The notes under the pieces: model-generated
What the model saw: only the letters and a program-made list of their open reading frames with translations
Told to the model about the DNA's origin: nothing
Databases searched by the model: none
Source of the DNA: Tetmemena sp. SeJ-2015
Lineage: Eukaryota; Ciliophora; Spirotrichea; Sporadotrichida; Oxytrichidae
DNA length: 64,000 nt
NCBI GenBank assembly: GCA_027382625.1
Contig: JAJKFJ010022037.1
Span: 1-64,000, forward strand
Reading direction: 5' to 3'
Translations under genes and position numbers: made by a program
Shown: positions 11,381-23,500 of the stretch, in pieces
Layout: each line of letters starts with the position of its first letter
How positions within the stretch are numbered: position 1 is the first letter of the stretch

Positions 11381-11945
11381 TAAAGTATTAGGAATTGACT
11401 TCGGCCAGTCCTATCCTTAATTTAGATTCTTTAAAAATAAACTTTAAATAAATATCTAATTGCTGAGGCTTACAAGAAAAGACTTCTACCCTTTCATAAT
11501 AGATGTAGATTGAGTTTAAGTTTTCTCTAGTCAAGACCCGTTAATTCTTCCAAAATGATAATTACCATTCATAAATATTCTTTTAGAAAGATTACTACAC
11601 AAGAGGATGCAAAAATTCTCAAAATTAATCGTATAGTAGAGAGCACTAATAAAAAAGCAAATTGATTAACAGAAACTGAAAAATTAATAGTGACCCCCTA
11701 CATTTATTTTTTGAGAGATTATTTTCTCAGTCAGCATTATAAAGTGGTAGTTGAAATTATAGCTCATGAGAGAGCTGCAGCAGTTGAAATAGCAACTCTC
11801 AAAAATTAGTTTGGAAGATTCATAGTACATAGTCATCTTCGCACTTAATAGAAATTAGATATGATGGTACCAGATAAGTCAACTGAAGCTAGTCGCTACT
11901 TAAAATAAGTAGATGAATATATCGATTAATAAAATTAAAGATTGT
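11380..11945 (+). pseudogene. Decayed coding remnant, possibly Hsp70-like
   Basis: Plus-strand patches include DKVLGIDFGQSYPQF, which recalls the GIDFGT phosphate-binding start of Hsp70-type ATPases. A long patch from about 11670 follows, with HYKVVVEIIAHERAAAV and TEASRYLKQVDEYID. The patches lie in different frames with UGA codons between them. The Hsp70 suggestion rests on one short motif and may be wrong. It could also be an IES-split gene whose joins I did not resolve. Confidence 0.25.
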
Positions 11946-12131
11946 TATCTTGTTTATAATTGTGCCTATAATTTTAGTTTTTTTAGTTCTTGTGTTTTAG
12001 ATTGATATTGATTTTGAATATAGCAGTTCAAAACACTCACTTTATAGAGAAATAAACAATTTATAGCCGCAAATGTCTTTATAAAATAATTAAATAGCAC
12101 TTTATATATCAACATCACTCAAACTAAAATG

Positions 12132-14824
12132 ATGCAGAAAATTCTCTACGAGAAGTCACTAAGGACACTCCAAAGAACCAGCTCTAGACTTTCTCACTCT
12201 TCTAGAGCCTTCAATATGATTAAGGCTAAGCAATCTCTACTCACAACTAATTATCTCATGCAGAATTAGCTCTTCCAAATGCAATGTAAGTATTCACGCA
12301 CATCTTTAGTTAATCTCATTTTAGAGATTAGATCTTTCTCGAATCAAGATTAGAAAGGGCAAGTTCAACTTTTAATATTGAATTGAGGCTCATTTCATTC
12401 AAATTTAAGTTATCGATATTGAAGAGGAAGATAATGGACCTATTCTAAGAGATATCAAGAAGGAAGAATTCAAGGCATAGACTGGAAAGCTACTAGATAT
12501 TGTGGCAAAGTCAATTTACACTGATAAGGAGGTTTTCTTAAGAGAGCTGCTCAGTAATTGCTCAGACGCCTTGGAGAAGCAGAGATTCCTAAGAGTCACC
12601 GATAAGTCAAGCAGCACAGATGATCTCTTCATTATTTATTAGAGTGAAGAAGTTAACTCTACCAAGTAATTTTCAAATTTATAGCTATAACGTGTCAGCG
12701 AACTCTAAGGAGAGAACTCTCACAATCTTTGTAATATCTAAGAAAGATCTAAAAGTTATTATAGGACTCTGGTATTGGCATGACAAGAGAAGAGTTGATT
12801 GATCATTTGGGAACCATCGCCAAATCAGGCACTTAGAATTTCGTGAAGCAGATGAAAGAAAGTCAAGATGAGGATGTAGGAGATAACCTCATAGGGCAGT
12901 TTGGAGTTGGATTCTATTCCAGTTTCATCGTGTCTGACCAAGTCGAGGTATACTCAAAGGTTGAGGGACAGAAAGGAGCAAAGTTCACTTCTGAGGGAGT
13001 TGGAGAGTTTGAGGTATCAGATGTTGACAACATTGGCTTTGAGAGAGGTACTAAGATAGTGCTCAGGTTGAGAGACGAGTGCAGAGAATTCGTAGTCGAT
13101 AATGAATTAGAGAAAATTATCAGGAAGTACTCTAAGTTCATCACTTATACCATCAAGCTAAACGGATAAGTTAAGATATGTTGTGTTTGCTTGTATTATA
13201 GATTGAGTATTTAAAAAGTTCTGAACAACTTGCAAGCCATATGGCACAGAGATAAGAAGGAAGTGACCACGGACGAATATGAACAGTTCTTTGAGGAGGT
13301 TTCAAAGTCTAAGGTGCCCTTCAAATATATGCTTCATTATAACACAGATGTGCCTCTTTCAATCAAGGCTCTACTTTACGTGCCCAGCACCCATGCCGAA
13401 AAGATGGGAAATAACGAGGAGTCCCTAGATTTGCATCTGTACTCTAGAAAGATCCTTATTAAGAGCAACTGCCATGAGCTGCTTCCCAACTATCTGAGAT
13501 TCATAAAGGGAGTTGTAGATTGCGAAGACCTGCCTCTTAACATCTCAAGAGAAAATTACCAAGACACCTCACTCATGAGCAAGCTCAAGAACGCACTCAC
13601 GAGGAGAGTATTGAAGCTGATAGAAGATGAGTCTAAAAAGGATCCCGAACGCTACTGCAAGTGGTATAACGATTTCAGCAATTTCTTGAAGGAGGGATTG
13701 AGCTCAGATGCCGAAAACTAAGACACTATTCTCCGCTTGATGAGATTTTCATCTTCCTTTAGTGGCTAAAAGTAGGTATCTCTTGACGATTACATTGCTA
13801 AGATGACACCCACTCAGGAGAAAATCTACTTTGTCTTTTATCCCCAAAGGGAAGGGTATATGAACTCTCCTTTCATGGAGCCTTTCAAGGGTACTGATAT
13901 CCCCGTACTTGTTCTAGAAAGCAACATTGATGAGATCATTCTAACGAACATCGGAAAATACAAGGAAAAGAAGTTTGTGAACGTTGAGACTAGCTATGAC
14001 AGCATCATGAAGGATCTAGGAAAGGTCAATGACCCAGTAGTCGATTCTAAGATTCCCGAGGAGGACACTCCAGGACTTTCGATATGGCTTAAAGAAAATC
14101 TGTAACCAACTATTGGAAAGGTACTCCTTTCTAATAGACTAAAGGAGGTGCCAATTGTCGTAACAGTTTAAGTGATTATTTAAGCATTTACTTTGAACAG
14201 GCAAGGATTCGGCATCTATAAGAATGGCACAGCAGATGGCTTTCGCAGCTCAGGGTGGAATGAAAGACATCAGTCAGTTTATGCCAAAGGACTTGACACT
14301 GGAGTTAAATCCTAACCATCCCATGATTGTGAACCTTAACTTCCTGCGCAAGCACTAACCCAAACTTGCTCATAAGATATCTCTCACGCTTCTGGATAAC
14401 ACTCTCTCAAAATCAGGAAACACAGTGGACTCGATTGCCGCCTCATCTAGAATATACGAATTCCTTGAGATGTACATAGACCAAGCTCTTGAAGAGTGTC
14501 AGCCCACCTCTCAGAGGAAGGCAAAAGCTATCCCTTCAAATACAGATTCACGCACAAGTATTTATTATCATATTTTTTCACATCATATAAAAATCGTAAT
14601 CATCATATATCAAGTCAATAATTTAAGATTATAGTTATTTTTAAAGCCAGGATGCAAGTTCTAAAAAGGAATCTTCAATTGGTGACGAATTGTTTGAATA
14701 GGATGATGATAAGATGGGCAACTCTTTAAAGCAGGCAATGAAGGAGGCAAGAGGAGACACTTCCAGGAAAGTGGTTAAGGAATTCAATGTTGGAGAGGAG
14801 CTTAACAAACAAAGAAATCAGTGA
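12132..14824 (+). CDS. TRAP1: Mitochondrial Hsp90 chaperone (TRAP1-type)
   Basis: An Hsp90-family ATPase. The N-terminus ([19 protein letters not shown]) is basic, Ser-rich and lacks acidic residues, as in a mitochondrial presequence. The ATPase domain follows: [36 protein letters not shown], then [16 protein letters not shown]. The middle domain has [21 protein letters not shown] and [10 protein letters not shown], and the C-terminal domain ends in KQRNQ before UGA. The frame is continuous only after removing two GT-AG introns (12286-12324, where a shorter acceptor at 12309 is also in frame; 12731-12764) and five short IESs with pointers AAGTT, TAAC, AAGTT, AACAG and CAAGT. The C-terminus has an acidic stretch (DELFEQDDDK) but no MEEVD, consistent with an organellar member. 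No frameshift remains, so the gene looks functional. Confidence 0.92.
12286..12324 (+). other. Intron in the TRAP1 gene
   Basis: GTAAGTATTC...TTTTAG, 39 nt. The alternative acceptor at 12309 also keeps frame, so the exact end is uncertain. Confidence 0.6.
12366..12411. other. IES, 46 bp, pointer AAGTT
   Basis: AAGTT at 12361-12365 and 12407-12411. Excision joins KGQV to [10 protein letters not shown]. Confidence 0.7.
12658..12691. other. IES, 34 bp, pointer TAAC
   Basis: TAAC at 12654-12657 and 12688-12691. Excision gives [17 protein letters not shown], the expected strand before the DSGIGM motif. It fits better than a 19-nt GT-AG intron at the same place. Confidence 0.7.
12731..12764 (+). 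other. Intron in the TRAP1 gene
   Basis: GTAATATCTA...TTATAG, 34 nt. Splicing joins RTLTIF to [10 protein letters not shown]. Confidence 0.8.
13173..13220. other. IES, 48 bp, pointer AAGTT
   Basis: AAGTT at 13168-13172 and 13216-13220. Excision gives [18 protein letters not shown], the conserved middle-domain entry. The insert is in frame and would go unnoticed without family comparison. Confidence 0.75.
14167..14200. other. IES, 34 bp, pointer AACAG
   Basis: AACAG at 14162-14166 and 14196-14200. Excision joins EVPIVVTG to [10 protein letters not shown]. Confidence 0.7.
14560..14659. other. IES, 100 bp, pointer CAAGT
   Basis: CAAGT at 14555-14559 and 14655-14659. The insert is AT-rich. Excision joins NTDSRTS to [10 protein letters not shown]. 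Confidence 0.7.
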
Positions 14825-15240
14825 ATGTGAGTGAGGATAGCAATTAAGAAGCAGGTTAATTTTAATTAAGAGTGGTATATTTAGATGGAACTTGTTCATT
14901 ATTTTAGAAACTTCTTTTTTTCAAGTCTGCTTGCATTTATAAAAGCAGCTAAACAATTCATTGAAGAAGCAGAGAATTAAAAATTAAAAATAGTGCGGAG
15001 ATATATGCTGATATGCTTACTCAAATTTCAGTTTTATTTCAATAAAAAAGAATACTATTAATTTGAAGTAAGTATTTATCATTAAATTAATTTTCATGAT
15101 ACCCTCCCATTCATATTATATAATGAATATAATAATTACGATATCTAGAGAATAAATTGACAAGAAAATTTATTAGATATGATTAAGGATACAAGTGTGA
15201 TAGAGTAATAATTTTCCTATCGCTTTTAATTCACTGACTG
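14825..15240. other. AT-rich spacer between convergent genes
   Basis: Lies between the 3' ends of the TRAP1 gene and the reverse-strand chagasin-like gene. No further feature seen. Confidence 0.5.
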
Positions 15241-15784
15241 TCAGCTGCTACTAGAATAGTCTTTCTTCAATTTATAAAACATTATCATCTATTTGTTTCT
15301 TGAGAAAGCCAGTCCAGACTTGAAGTAAGCGTCCCAGTTGATTGAAGAGTCCTCTCCGTTTCCATCAGCGTACTTCTACATTTCCCAGTTCTTGCCGTAT
15401 ACCAATTGGATGTCGTGAGCACCAGCTTTGTTAATAGTGAACTTGAGGATTCTCTCTCCACCGCTTCCAGCCATACTCATGCCGTTCTATTATATATAAT
15501 GAGAAAAGAGCAATAGATGATTGATTATTATTCTTTTGAGATGCGGAAGAAACGTATTGAGAGGAGACGAGTGTGAGGTCTTGCATGTTGCTGATCTCGT
15601 CAGCTACTTTCCAGGTGAAGCCAGTGGTGGGGTTCTCGAAAAGTCTCACGTGAATATCGTCGCCCAGCTTTCCATCTACTCTCATGGCCTTATCAGTGGC
15701 GTATTCCACAAAGTCAACGACGTGATGTTGCATGGCTGCGAGGGTAGAGGTGGCGAGGAGTGCACTTAGTAAGAGGAATTTCAT
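15241..15784 (-). CDS. Secreted chagasin-like (I42) protease inhibitor
   Basis: The protein starts MKFLLLSALLATSTLAA, a typical cleavable signal peptide. The mature part carries ENPTTGFTWKV, matching the NPTTG(Y/F).W loop of the chagasin/amoebiapepsin inhibitor family. This is followed after IES removal by GSGGERILKFTI and IQLVYGKNWE, matching the G.GG.R and Y..W loops. In that family three loops occupy the active cleft of papain-like cysteine proteases; whether this protein inhibits a host or self protease is inference. A 46-bp IES with pointer AGAA splits the domain, and the translation without excision runs into an out-of-frame tail. After excision the frame runs to UGA at 15241, about 165 aa, slightly longer than chagasin. 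No deleterious change is seen. Confidence 0.78.
15489..15534. other. IES, 46 bp, pointer AGAA
   Basis: TTCT (plus strand) at 15485-15488 and 15531-15534. Excision joins SASQK to NGMSMAGSGGER on the minus strand. Confidence 0.7.
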
Positions 15785-16065
15785 TTTGTTTGTTAAGTTA
15801 AAGATTGAATATAATTATAATTGACTTCTGCTATCTGAGTTTAAATAGCTATAATCTTATAATAAATCTACTTTATATCCAACAATTATTACAAACTTTC
15901 AGATATTTATCTCAAAATTACAAGCATCTATATTGATGCTAATTGTGATTTCTTCTCTGGGTATAATTCTCGGATTGATGAATAAAAATTGCAAACGATA
16001 CTTAACTTAGCTATAGAGAAACGGAAATATAAAGTAATGTTGATATACACACGCTTGTGCTGGTA

Positions 16066-17579
16066 TCACTTCTTGCCCTTCTTTTTCTTTCCACCCTTCT
16101 TCTTTTTCTTGCCCCGCTTGGCTTCGATGATGCGCCAGAATACTTCTATCTTCCTACTCCTGATGTCCTCCTACCTCATCAACTCCCTTTCCTGTATCCT
16201 TTTCTCTATGTCTACCATATCTTATAAATAATCTTAAATATTTGCACATTCGCATTTATCCCAGCAGATGATATAGTGGTCGTAGGAACCTGAAAACAGT
16301 TCTTAGTTAGCGAAGGCTAGACAGGTAACTCCATTTTCGTGGCCGTTCAATTCCTCCAGCATCTTAGTCGTCTCGATGTCCCAAATCTTGATGGTCTTAT
16401 CGTCTCCCCCACTGAAAAGTTTACCCTGGTGTACTTCAAGGCAGTAAATCCAGCCTTAGTGACCTTGGTACATGCGACACTCTCCTGTTTCCAGTGAGAA
16501 GCCACGGATGATTGGATCACAGCCTGCTACGAACACGTACTTGTCAGTCACTATCATAGCCTTGATTGCTTCTTTGCTCGCAACGAAGATCTTAGTCACT
16601 TTATTAGCTTCTAGGTCTATGATGCGTACCATCTTATCCCACGAAGCTGTGAACATCATACAAAGAGTCAAATCATTATCAATCAGTTATCATGTTGAAG
16701 GTGCGAGAGATTTATACCACTGACACTCAACAAATTATAAACTAGCATTAAAGAGTCTTAAATCGTAAAGCGAGTATCGATAAATTAGTTATTTTTAATT
16801 GATTTGACTGGATCTGCAAACTTAAAGACAGCCTCGCAAGTTCCAGTTTTGATGTTCCATTGACGGACAGTGCAGTCATTTGAAGCTGAGAAGATGAACT
16901 CCTTCTCAGTTGATGTAATATAGTTGATTTTGTTTGTGTGCCCAATGAGTGGGATGTTCAACTGACTAGATTCCATGTCCCACGAGCATATCAATCCATC
17001 CTCATACCCTGTGAATATCTGCGTTCCGTAAAAGCAGAAACAGCATACGCTCTTTTGATTTGCTTGCTTTTGTAAAGCTTTTGGCTGCAAAAAAAATATG
17101 TTAACACCTTATGATTTTTATATCAAAACAGTTTTCATAAAGAGCATTTGGAGAAAATATTGGCAATAAGAGTAAGTTCTTATTTTCACTACTTACATTA
17201 TTGAGGATGTGATCTTCAGAAGAAAGTTGGGGATAGGTGCGTCTTTGAACTTAAACAAAAACTCCTCGTCTGGTCTAACTACACTAATCTTGCTTGAGAT
17301 TTTCTTCTTGAGCAAATCCCAATCTATAACAGCGTTTATAAGTTTCAATTTTCTCAGAGCAATTTATTTTTTAGTAAATAATGTTGTCCTTACTTCTTAT
17401 TTGATGGTCTGAGGAGCCAGAAACGAGTTACCCTCCCTCGAAGCCCAGGGGTGAATAAATGGTGAGCACGGCATCCTTATGTCTCTTCAGCTTTTTCTTA
17501 TAAGCTTTAACCTAAAGCAGAAATGAGTTAATAGGAATGGTTTTGTGTTTACCTTTATTGCGGTTGAGTTTCCTTGCAT
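16066..17579 (-). CDS. WD40-repeat protein with lysine-rich tail
   Basis: The minus-strand start at 17579 gives MQGNSTAIK, then a GT-AG intron and the first repeat (RHKDAVLTIYSP, LVSGSSD). Further WD repeats follow: IFTGYEDGLICSWDME, FSASNDCTVRQWNIKTG, FTASWDKMVRIIDLEA, LFSGGDDKTIKIWDIET and LFSGSYDHYIICWDKCE. At least six repeats fit one beta-propeller. The C-terminus is an amphipathic segment (DIEKRIQERELMRQ) ending in a Lys/Gly-rich tail before UGA. Several short introns or IESs interrupt it (near 17540, 17340-17410, 17090-17200 and 16672-16785); only some joins are resolved. The propeller suggests a scaffold; the partner cannot be told from sequence. Confidence 0.75.
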
Positions 17580-17671
17580 TTTGTTTTATTTTATAAATCA
17601 ACATTAAAATCAATCAAATCTATGCTCATCATAAGCTAAAAATCAAAGAGGCATAATCTGAAATATCAAGT

Positions 17672-18342
17672 TCATTTATTGTCTTTGAGTAATCCTCTTG
17701 CCTTAGGTTTCATATCATCATCCTCCAAGAGCTTGAAGTAAAGACTGTTAATTTTATCTATTTGAGGCTATGCATGTTCCCTCAAGCAGTTCTCCCACTG
17801 CTTGTTGTTGCTATCTTACTCCTCCTTGCTTTCTGCTCTTCCGAAACTCCAAAAGCTTGGCTTGTATTTTATCTGCTCCTTGTAGAATTGCTCATCACAC
17901 TTGCTCTGGTTGGCATCATGAATGAACTTCATCATCCCTTGTTGTTGTGACTGCTCTATGTTCACCATGTTTGTTCGGCAAGACCTTGCGCAGAAGTCAG
18001 CTCTTAAGAAGTTGAACTGGATCTAAGAAAATAAGATAAATGAAGATAGATAGTTCCAATATTTTATTATCTCTCTGAGCCACATCTCCTCAGTCAGTGG
18101 ATAGCAGTGCTCAGTCAGGCACTTAAACACCTCCCTCTAAGTGCTTAAATCAGGTCAGAACATAAAATATAAGAAGATTTATATCATTCAAAGAAATGTT
18201 ATTTCGCATATAGCCTTTTTATGTTCGAACTTACTTTATGCTAGCGATATTAAAGATGGGGTAGTTGCTGACGATGCAAGTCTTTGAAAAACTCAGCTTT
18301 CTTTTATTGTAAAGGATCTTTAGAAGGAGAAGTTTAAGCCAT
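17672..18342 (-). CDS. Small Cys-motif protein, unknown function
   Basis: The minus-strand start at 18342 gives MAQTSPSKDPLQQKKAEFF and then, across short interruptions with GT-AG-like ends, FKCLTEHCYPLTEE, FLRADFCARSCRTN, SKCDEQFYKE and WENCLREHA, ending at UGA at 17672. The spaced cysteine pairs (CX4C, CX3C) are reminiscent of small intermembrane-space or FAM136-like proteins. Spacing does not match the classical twin CX3C or CX9C patterns, so no family is assigned. Confidence 0.5.
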
Positions 18343-18452
18343 AGATTAAAAAAATTATAATCATTTAAAGTTAAGCTATTTTATTTATCAAACAAGAAAA
18401 TTCAGTTAATATTATAATAAGCATATATTCTCTCTTCTTCAATCTTTTATTT

Positions 18453-20415
18453 TCAAGACTGATTTAATATTCTTCTCATCTCATTCTTCAAATGATCATC
18501 ATTAAGAATTCTTTGCAGCACCTCCTTGAAGTCCACATCTGAGCCTCTGTTGCTGTGATGAGACTCTCTTCCTGGAGCTGACATGTTATCCATACCTCCT
18601 CCCATATTTTAGCTACCCACATGTCTCAAGTCATCGATGTCTCTCTCTGCCTGCCTCTCAACTTCATACTGAGCAACTTTGTGTGAAAGTACCTTCATGG
18701 TATTATTTGCAAGTCTTAGCTTATCTTTATATTGCTTAGAGTGAATTTTGCTTTTGGCAGCCTCTTCTCTAGCTCTCTCTAAGCTCCTAGTCAGCTGGTT
18801 TATGCTTTCATGCAGGTCAACTCTCTCCTACTTCCATCTGTAAACCTGCTCCTCATACTCTGCATGGATTTTTTGCAACTCCTCTTATGAAACTCGCACT
18901 GAGGTTTCCAGGTGGTCCTTCACAGTTTGAAGATTATACTCTGAGTTAAGCAAGTCTCTGTGCTTCTCTTGAAGTTTCTTGTATTCCTTCTCTATCATAT
19001 CTAACTCGTCACCCTTGGCATGAAACTGTCTCATCAGATCATCATATTCGTTGATAAGCTCTTAGTTCTTAGTTAGGTATATGTTCCTCTCCTCAGAAAG
19101 AACTCTGTGAGCCTTTTGTAGCTTTTCATACTCATCAGTGCTGAGGAGAGATCTGCCTTGCGTCTCTACTCCAACTCAGGTAGTTGCGTTCTAAGATTTC
19201 AAACTCCTTTTGCAACTTGGTGCGCTCCTTCCTTTCCATAAGCCCTTTGTCCTTATCATCTTCTATTTGCCTGCGCATTAAATTCTCCACCTCTACTTCT
19301 CTTTGGTAAAGTTCCTCTCTAGATTCATTAAGCTGTCGCTTCATAGAGTCTAGTAGGATCTCCTTTTCCTTGAGAATGGAAAGGTGAGAGTTCCTCTCAT
19401 CTGCTGCTGAGTTCAGCTCTTGTGTTTTCTTCTCAACTCTCAGCATTTGCTTTTGCAAGTCATCTTCTAAGCTTCTTACTCTGAATCTTAAAATAACCAC
19501 ATCATCATAATACCATATAGCATGTTTACAATGAATTTGAGTTTCTCATTTTCTTAAGCTGCTGTTCTTCGAATGGCTCTCTCATTTTCGATTTCTTTGG
19601 CCTGTTTGATGATCAGGTCATTCTTCTCAAGTTTAAGTGCATCCCTTTCCTTTCTTATTTCATTGAGTTCAAGTGACTAGTCACTGCATCTCTTCTTATA
19701 CTCATCCAGCTCTCTCCTCACCTATCTTATGGTTTCTCTGTCCCTCTGCTCTTCAAGCTTTAGTTGGAGGGACTAGTTCTCTTCAAAGATGGAATCAAGT
19801 TCCAACTTGTGCTTTTCTCTCAACTCTTGGATGACTTTCTCAGCCTCGAACTTCTAGTTTTCAAGTGAGGTCTTGTAAATCTCCATGTGTCGCTTGCACT
19901 CGTAATATGCGTCAGTCATCCTCTCCAACTCCAGGGCTCTTGTCTCTAGCTCAACGCGGAAACGGTTCTCTAAGTCTTTCTGGATCCTCATGCGCAGGAT
20001 CTCAGTGTCGATCGGCAACACCATTTTTTAGGATATCTAATCGATCTCCTTTTGTTTCAGCTCATAATAATTTAGATAAAGAGAGAGGCTTATAAAGTTA
20101 TAAAGCTCAAATGCTCTCCTGACATCAGCCAGTCTGCCCTCATAGAGATTTTAAATTTCCTTCTTGGAGGTGATCTCTTCAACCAGTCTAGCATGATACT
20201 GCCCACACTGGCTCTTTATTACTTCAAAGTGCTGCTTGAAATCTGAGAATAGCTTTGTCACTTGGTCTTTCTCCACTTTGGTTTACTCTAAAATATATAA
20301 TTCAAAAATTATTTTATTATATATTCATAATTATTAAATCTAGCATGTCTTGGACATCTTGGAGAGCCTTCCAGAGCTCATTCTTCTCGTCAATGATCTT
20401 TTCGACGCCTTCCAT
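18453..20415 (-). CDS. Long coiled-coil region, likely 3' part of the RCC1-RasGAP gene
   Basis: Minus-strand sequence from MEGVEKIIDEKNELWK to NEMRRILNQS before UGA at 18453. It is almost entirely heptad-patterned Glu/Lys/Leu coiled coil, with a small low-complexity region near the end (GSQNMGGGMDNMSAPGRE). Read alone, it could be a separate gene starting at 20415. However, the frame from the upstream RasGAP part enters it with no UGA, and a GAATTT pointer just before it removes a 57-bp insert without breaking frame. I therefore think it more likely that the coiled coil is the C-terminal part of one very long protein. Its composition resembles centrosomal/basal-body coiled coils, but that is not specific. 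Confidence 0.6.
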
Positions 20416-20469
20416 TTAAATTAGAAAAATAGTATTCAAATTAACGGAACTCTCTCTCCCCTCAAATTC

Positions 20470-20526
20470 ATATAATATATTCTAGAAATATAGTAGTCTA
20501 CATCTTTAGTAAAATATAATAAATTC
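20470..20526. other. Putative IES, 57 bp, pointer GAATTT
   Basis: AAATTC (plus strand) at 20464-20469 and 20521-20526. Excision keeps the RasGAP-side frame open into the coiled-coil region. Confidence 0.45.
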
Positions 20527-23500
20527 AAACTCTATCATCTCTGCTGCTGCGCTCTCCTCCTTATGTCTTTTATAAAATTAGTGGAGTTGTTCCTGAGTTA
20601 AGCAAATAGGCACTCTAATAAATAAAGTGACATAAAATTGTAAATGATTTTAACTCTTCGATCTATCCATTTCATTAAAGATCCTCATAAGCTTTTAAGA
20701 ATCGAATTCCCAAGAGTTTCCCAATACAAACTTATATAATTAAGGAGTTTGAAATATATTTAAAGTAACTTTTTATTCTCTGGATTCTTAATATTCTTTC
20801 TCAAGTCCAAAAGCTCTTTCTGCGATATTATGAAGTTCAAAAGTACAGCCTCAGAAAGTATTTTTGGTGGGCCACATAGCGCCCACTGCTGCTCCCTGAA
20901 TATAAGCTTGATCTCAATCGACTGGTCCTCCCTCTCGATGAAATAAAACTCGCACTTGTTTATTCTATAAAAAGTTACTTATACATATTCTTACATAGGC
21001 TTGAGCTGTTTCAACTTTATTGCGGTTATTGTTTAATTCTAGACCAAGGACTTCGCGCTTTTCTTGACTATAGCCCTCAGCCCCAACTTCTATTCATTCC
21101 TCAAATTCTTAAACAGGTTCTTGCTCATCTTCGCACTAGTAGTAAAGTCTATGATCTTGCGCATGTGCTTTAAGGTATAAGCATCTGCAAGATGCTTCAA
21201 TTCGTGATTGGCAAGTCCATACTATATATTATAGAGTGTCACCTTATAAAGTAGGAGTTCTTTCTCTTATATTTGCTTAACCTTGGCTGCGATTTTCTTC
21301 TTGAGTACGTTTTAAATTCGCCTCTATATAAGAGTAAGATCGTATTTGCGAGTTCTGCGTTCATTAATCTTAGCCTCAGCCTAGCGCTGAATATCAAGGT
21401 ATATTGATTCCTTTATCTTCTGTTCACTCTGCTCCTAATTATTGAGTTAGTGATTGGTAGCATTCTTAGTTAGAATATTTTGTACCTCCTATTCGACTTG
21501 ATTGAGGAACTTGAGCATTTTATTTGCAAGGTCAAAGGTTGAATTTCTCTTGGCATTAAGATAAACTTTCTCAATATACTCATAGATGCTCTCTGTCTTG
21601 GAAATGTCTTAGATCTACTTTAAAATGTTGCAGTACTACACTACCAATGACTTTATAAATGTTGATATAAGTTATTAAAATTATTATGACTGAGAATCCT
21701 CTGGATTGTATTTCTCGAGGATACTCATGCTATCAGGAGGGGCATACTTCTAAATGAGAATTGCATTGCAATGGCCGCATCTAGTGGCCACTGCGTTCTC
21801 CTCATCTATCAGTAGTCGAGTCTTCAACGTGAAGTTTTATTTTTCATACTTATTTGCTACCAGCAAGCTCTTACTGTCATCTTTGAAATCATCAAGGACT
21901 TTGAAAAGTGGGTCATTTGCCTCAGGTAGGATTTGAGCAATTTGCTTTGGGTGCTATCTCAAGATGGTTATTAGCTTTCCAGTGACCTATTAGATATGGT
22001 TATGGTATGGCCCTCGCTCTCCAGCGAATGCAAAATCAGGTTTTCAAAGTTCTTGAAGCTGATTTGCTTCATAGGGTTCTTATCTATAATGCGGGTGAGG
22101 ATAATTCCCTTAGTAGATTGCTGCAAATGTATCAGCTTCAAATTGAAATCTTTGCACCACTAGTCAGTGGTTTGAAACTCAGGGAAGACAGTCTCATTCC
22201 TAAAAAAGCAGTTGACCACAGAGAAAATATTCTCCAGATTGTTGAAATGCGTCTTATTTATAACGTCTTCGATGATGGAGAGTCCTTTAACTGTCTTTAT
22301 ATAAGGAAAGAGATAGATGTCGAAGTTCTTCCAGATTTTATCTATCATAGAGAAAATCAAGCTCAGTATCTTAGAATTAATGTGGTCATCAATTGATCCC
22401 TTGCTAGGAATCTCTCTTAGCTTTTTGGAAATGAGCTCTGCCAAGTAAGATATCTCAGGGCTAAATCTGAGTGCCTCTAGTTTTGGATTCTCCTAGTTTT
22501 ACTAAAACTTTTTGAAGTTGAGTTCATCTATATGCTACTTCTTGGGAATAAAGTAGGAGGACTGAGATGACAGCACCTCATTTTCCATTATGTCTTTAAT
22601 GCATTCTTCTATGAAAGTGAACAAGTCTTTAGATCTCTTTGGGATAGTGCGCAAATAAAAGCTGTATTAAATTAAATAGTGTTGATTTTCCCTATCTTAT
22701 CAACTTCAAACTACTTGACATTTCTATTGAGCTTATCTGTTACATCGAAAGAGTTATCCTGGTTGTTTGTTGAACTCTAGCTGTATTTATTCAAAAGTTT
22801 GCTATTAAAAAAGTTAAGAATTTAACCAAAGCTTACTTGATTATATGGCAAGCTATAGAGCATAGGGTGTCTATATTTGTCTCTTGAGATTTGAAAATTA
22901 ACTTGACTATCTTTCCAATCACTGAATCCTTGCTCAAGAAGTTAACCTCATCCAATGATTTGTAATTCTTCAATTCATACTCTAGAATGCCTTGGCACAC
23001 GCCATTTACAAATAGTTGACTCTTTCATTCTGATAGGAGTATATCTCCTTAAAGAGTCTTTGATATTGCTTGGATGATAAAATCTATGCCTTGTAGAGCT
23101 TGATCATATAGCAAGGGTGTACATGTATGATCCTGAGTATCTCTTCTAAATGAGATTGGAAATTCCTGATCGTTGCATCTTAGTCTGCATTTTAAACCCT
23201 CTGTTGCACTAAGAAAGGAGTCTCTGTTATTCGAGTTAAGAAAGCGCTTTCCATTCTTACTAGTATGTTCTCTCTTTCCTGCTCCAAGTCCTAATATTAC
23301 TGGAACTATATGAGCAGAGAATCTATTTCCTTCATCAATTGATCATCAAAGCGCAGTATCTAGTTTTCTTCAAGCTAATCTGACCTTTCCTTCTTGAGAA
23401 TCTTTTGTAAAAGCATGTGTGATTCAACTAGAGATTACTATCGAGCAAGAGATATCAAGTTTAGTTTCTCTAAAGGTTAGCTTTCTTCTACGAACTATTA

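Noticed and set aside
12658..12691. A 19-nt GT-AG intron in the TRAP1 gene
   Set aside because: It would be in frame, but the TAAC pointer join gives a better match to the Hsp90 family and needs no exceptionally short intron.
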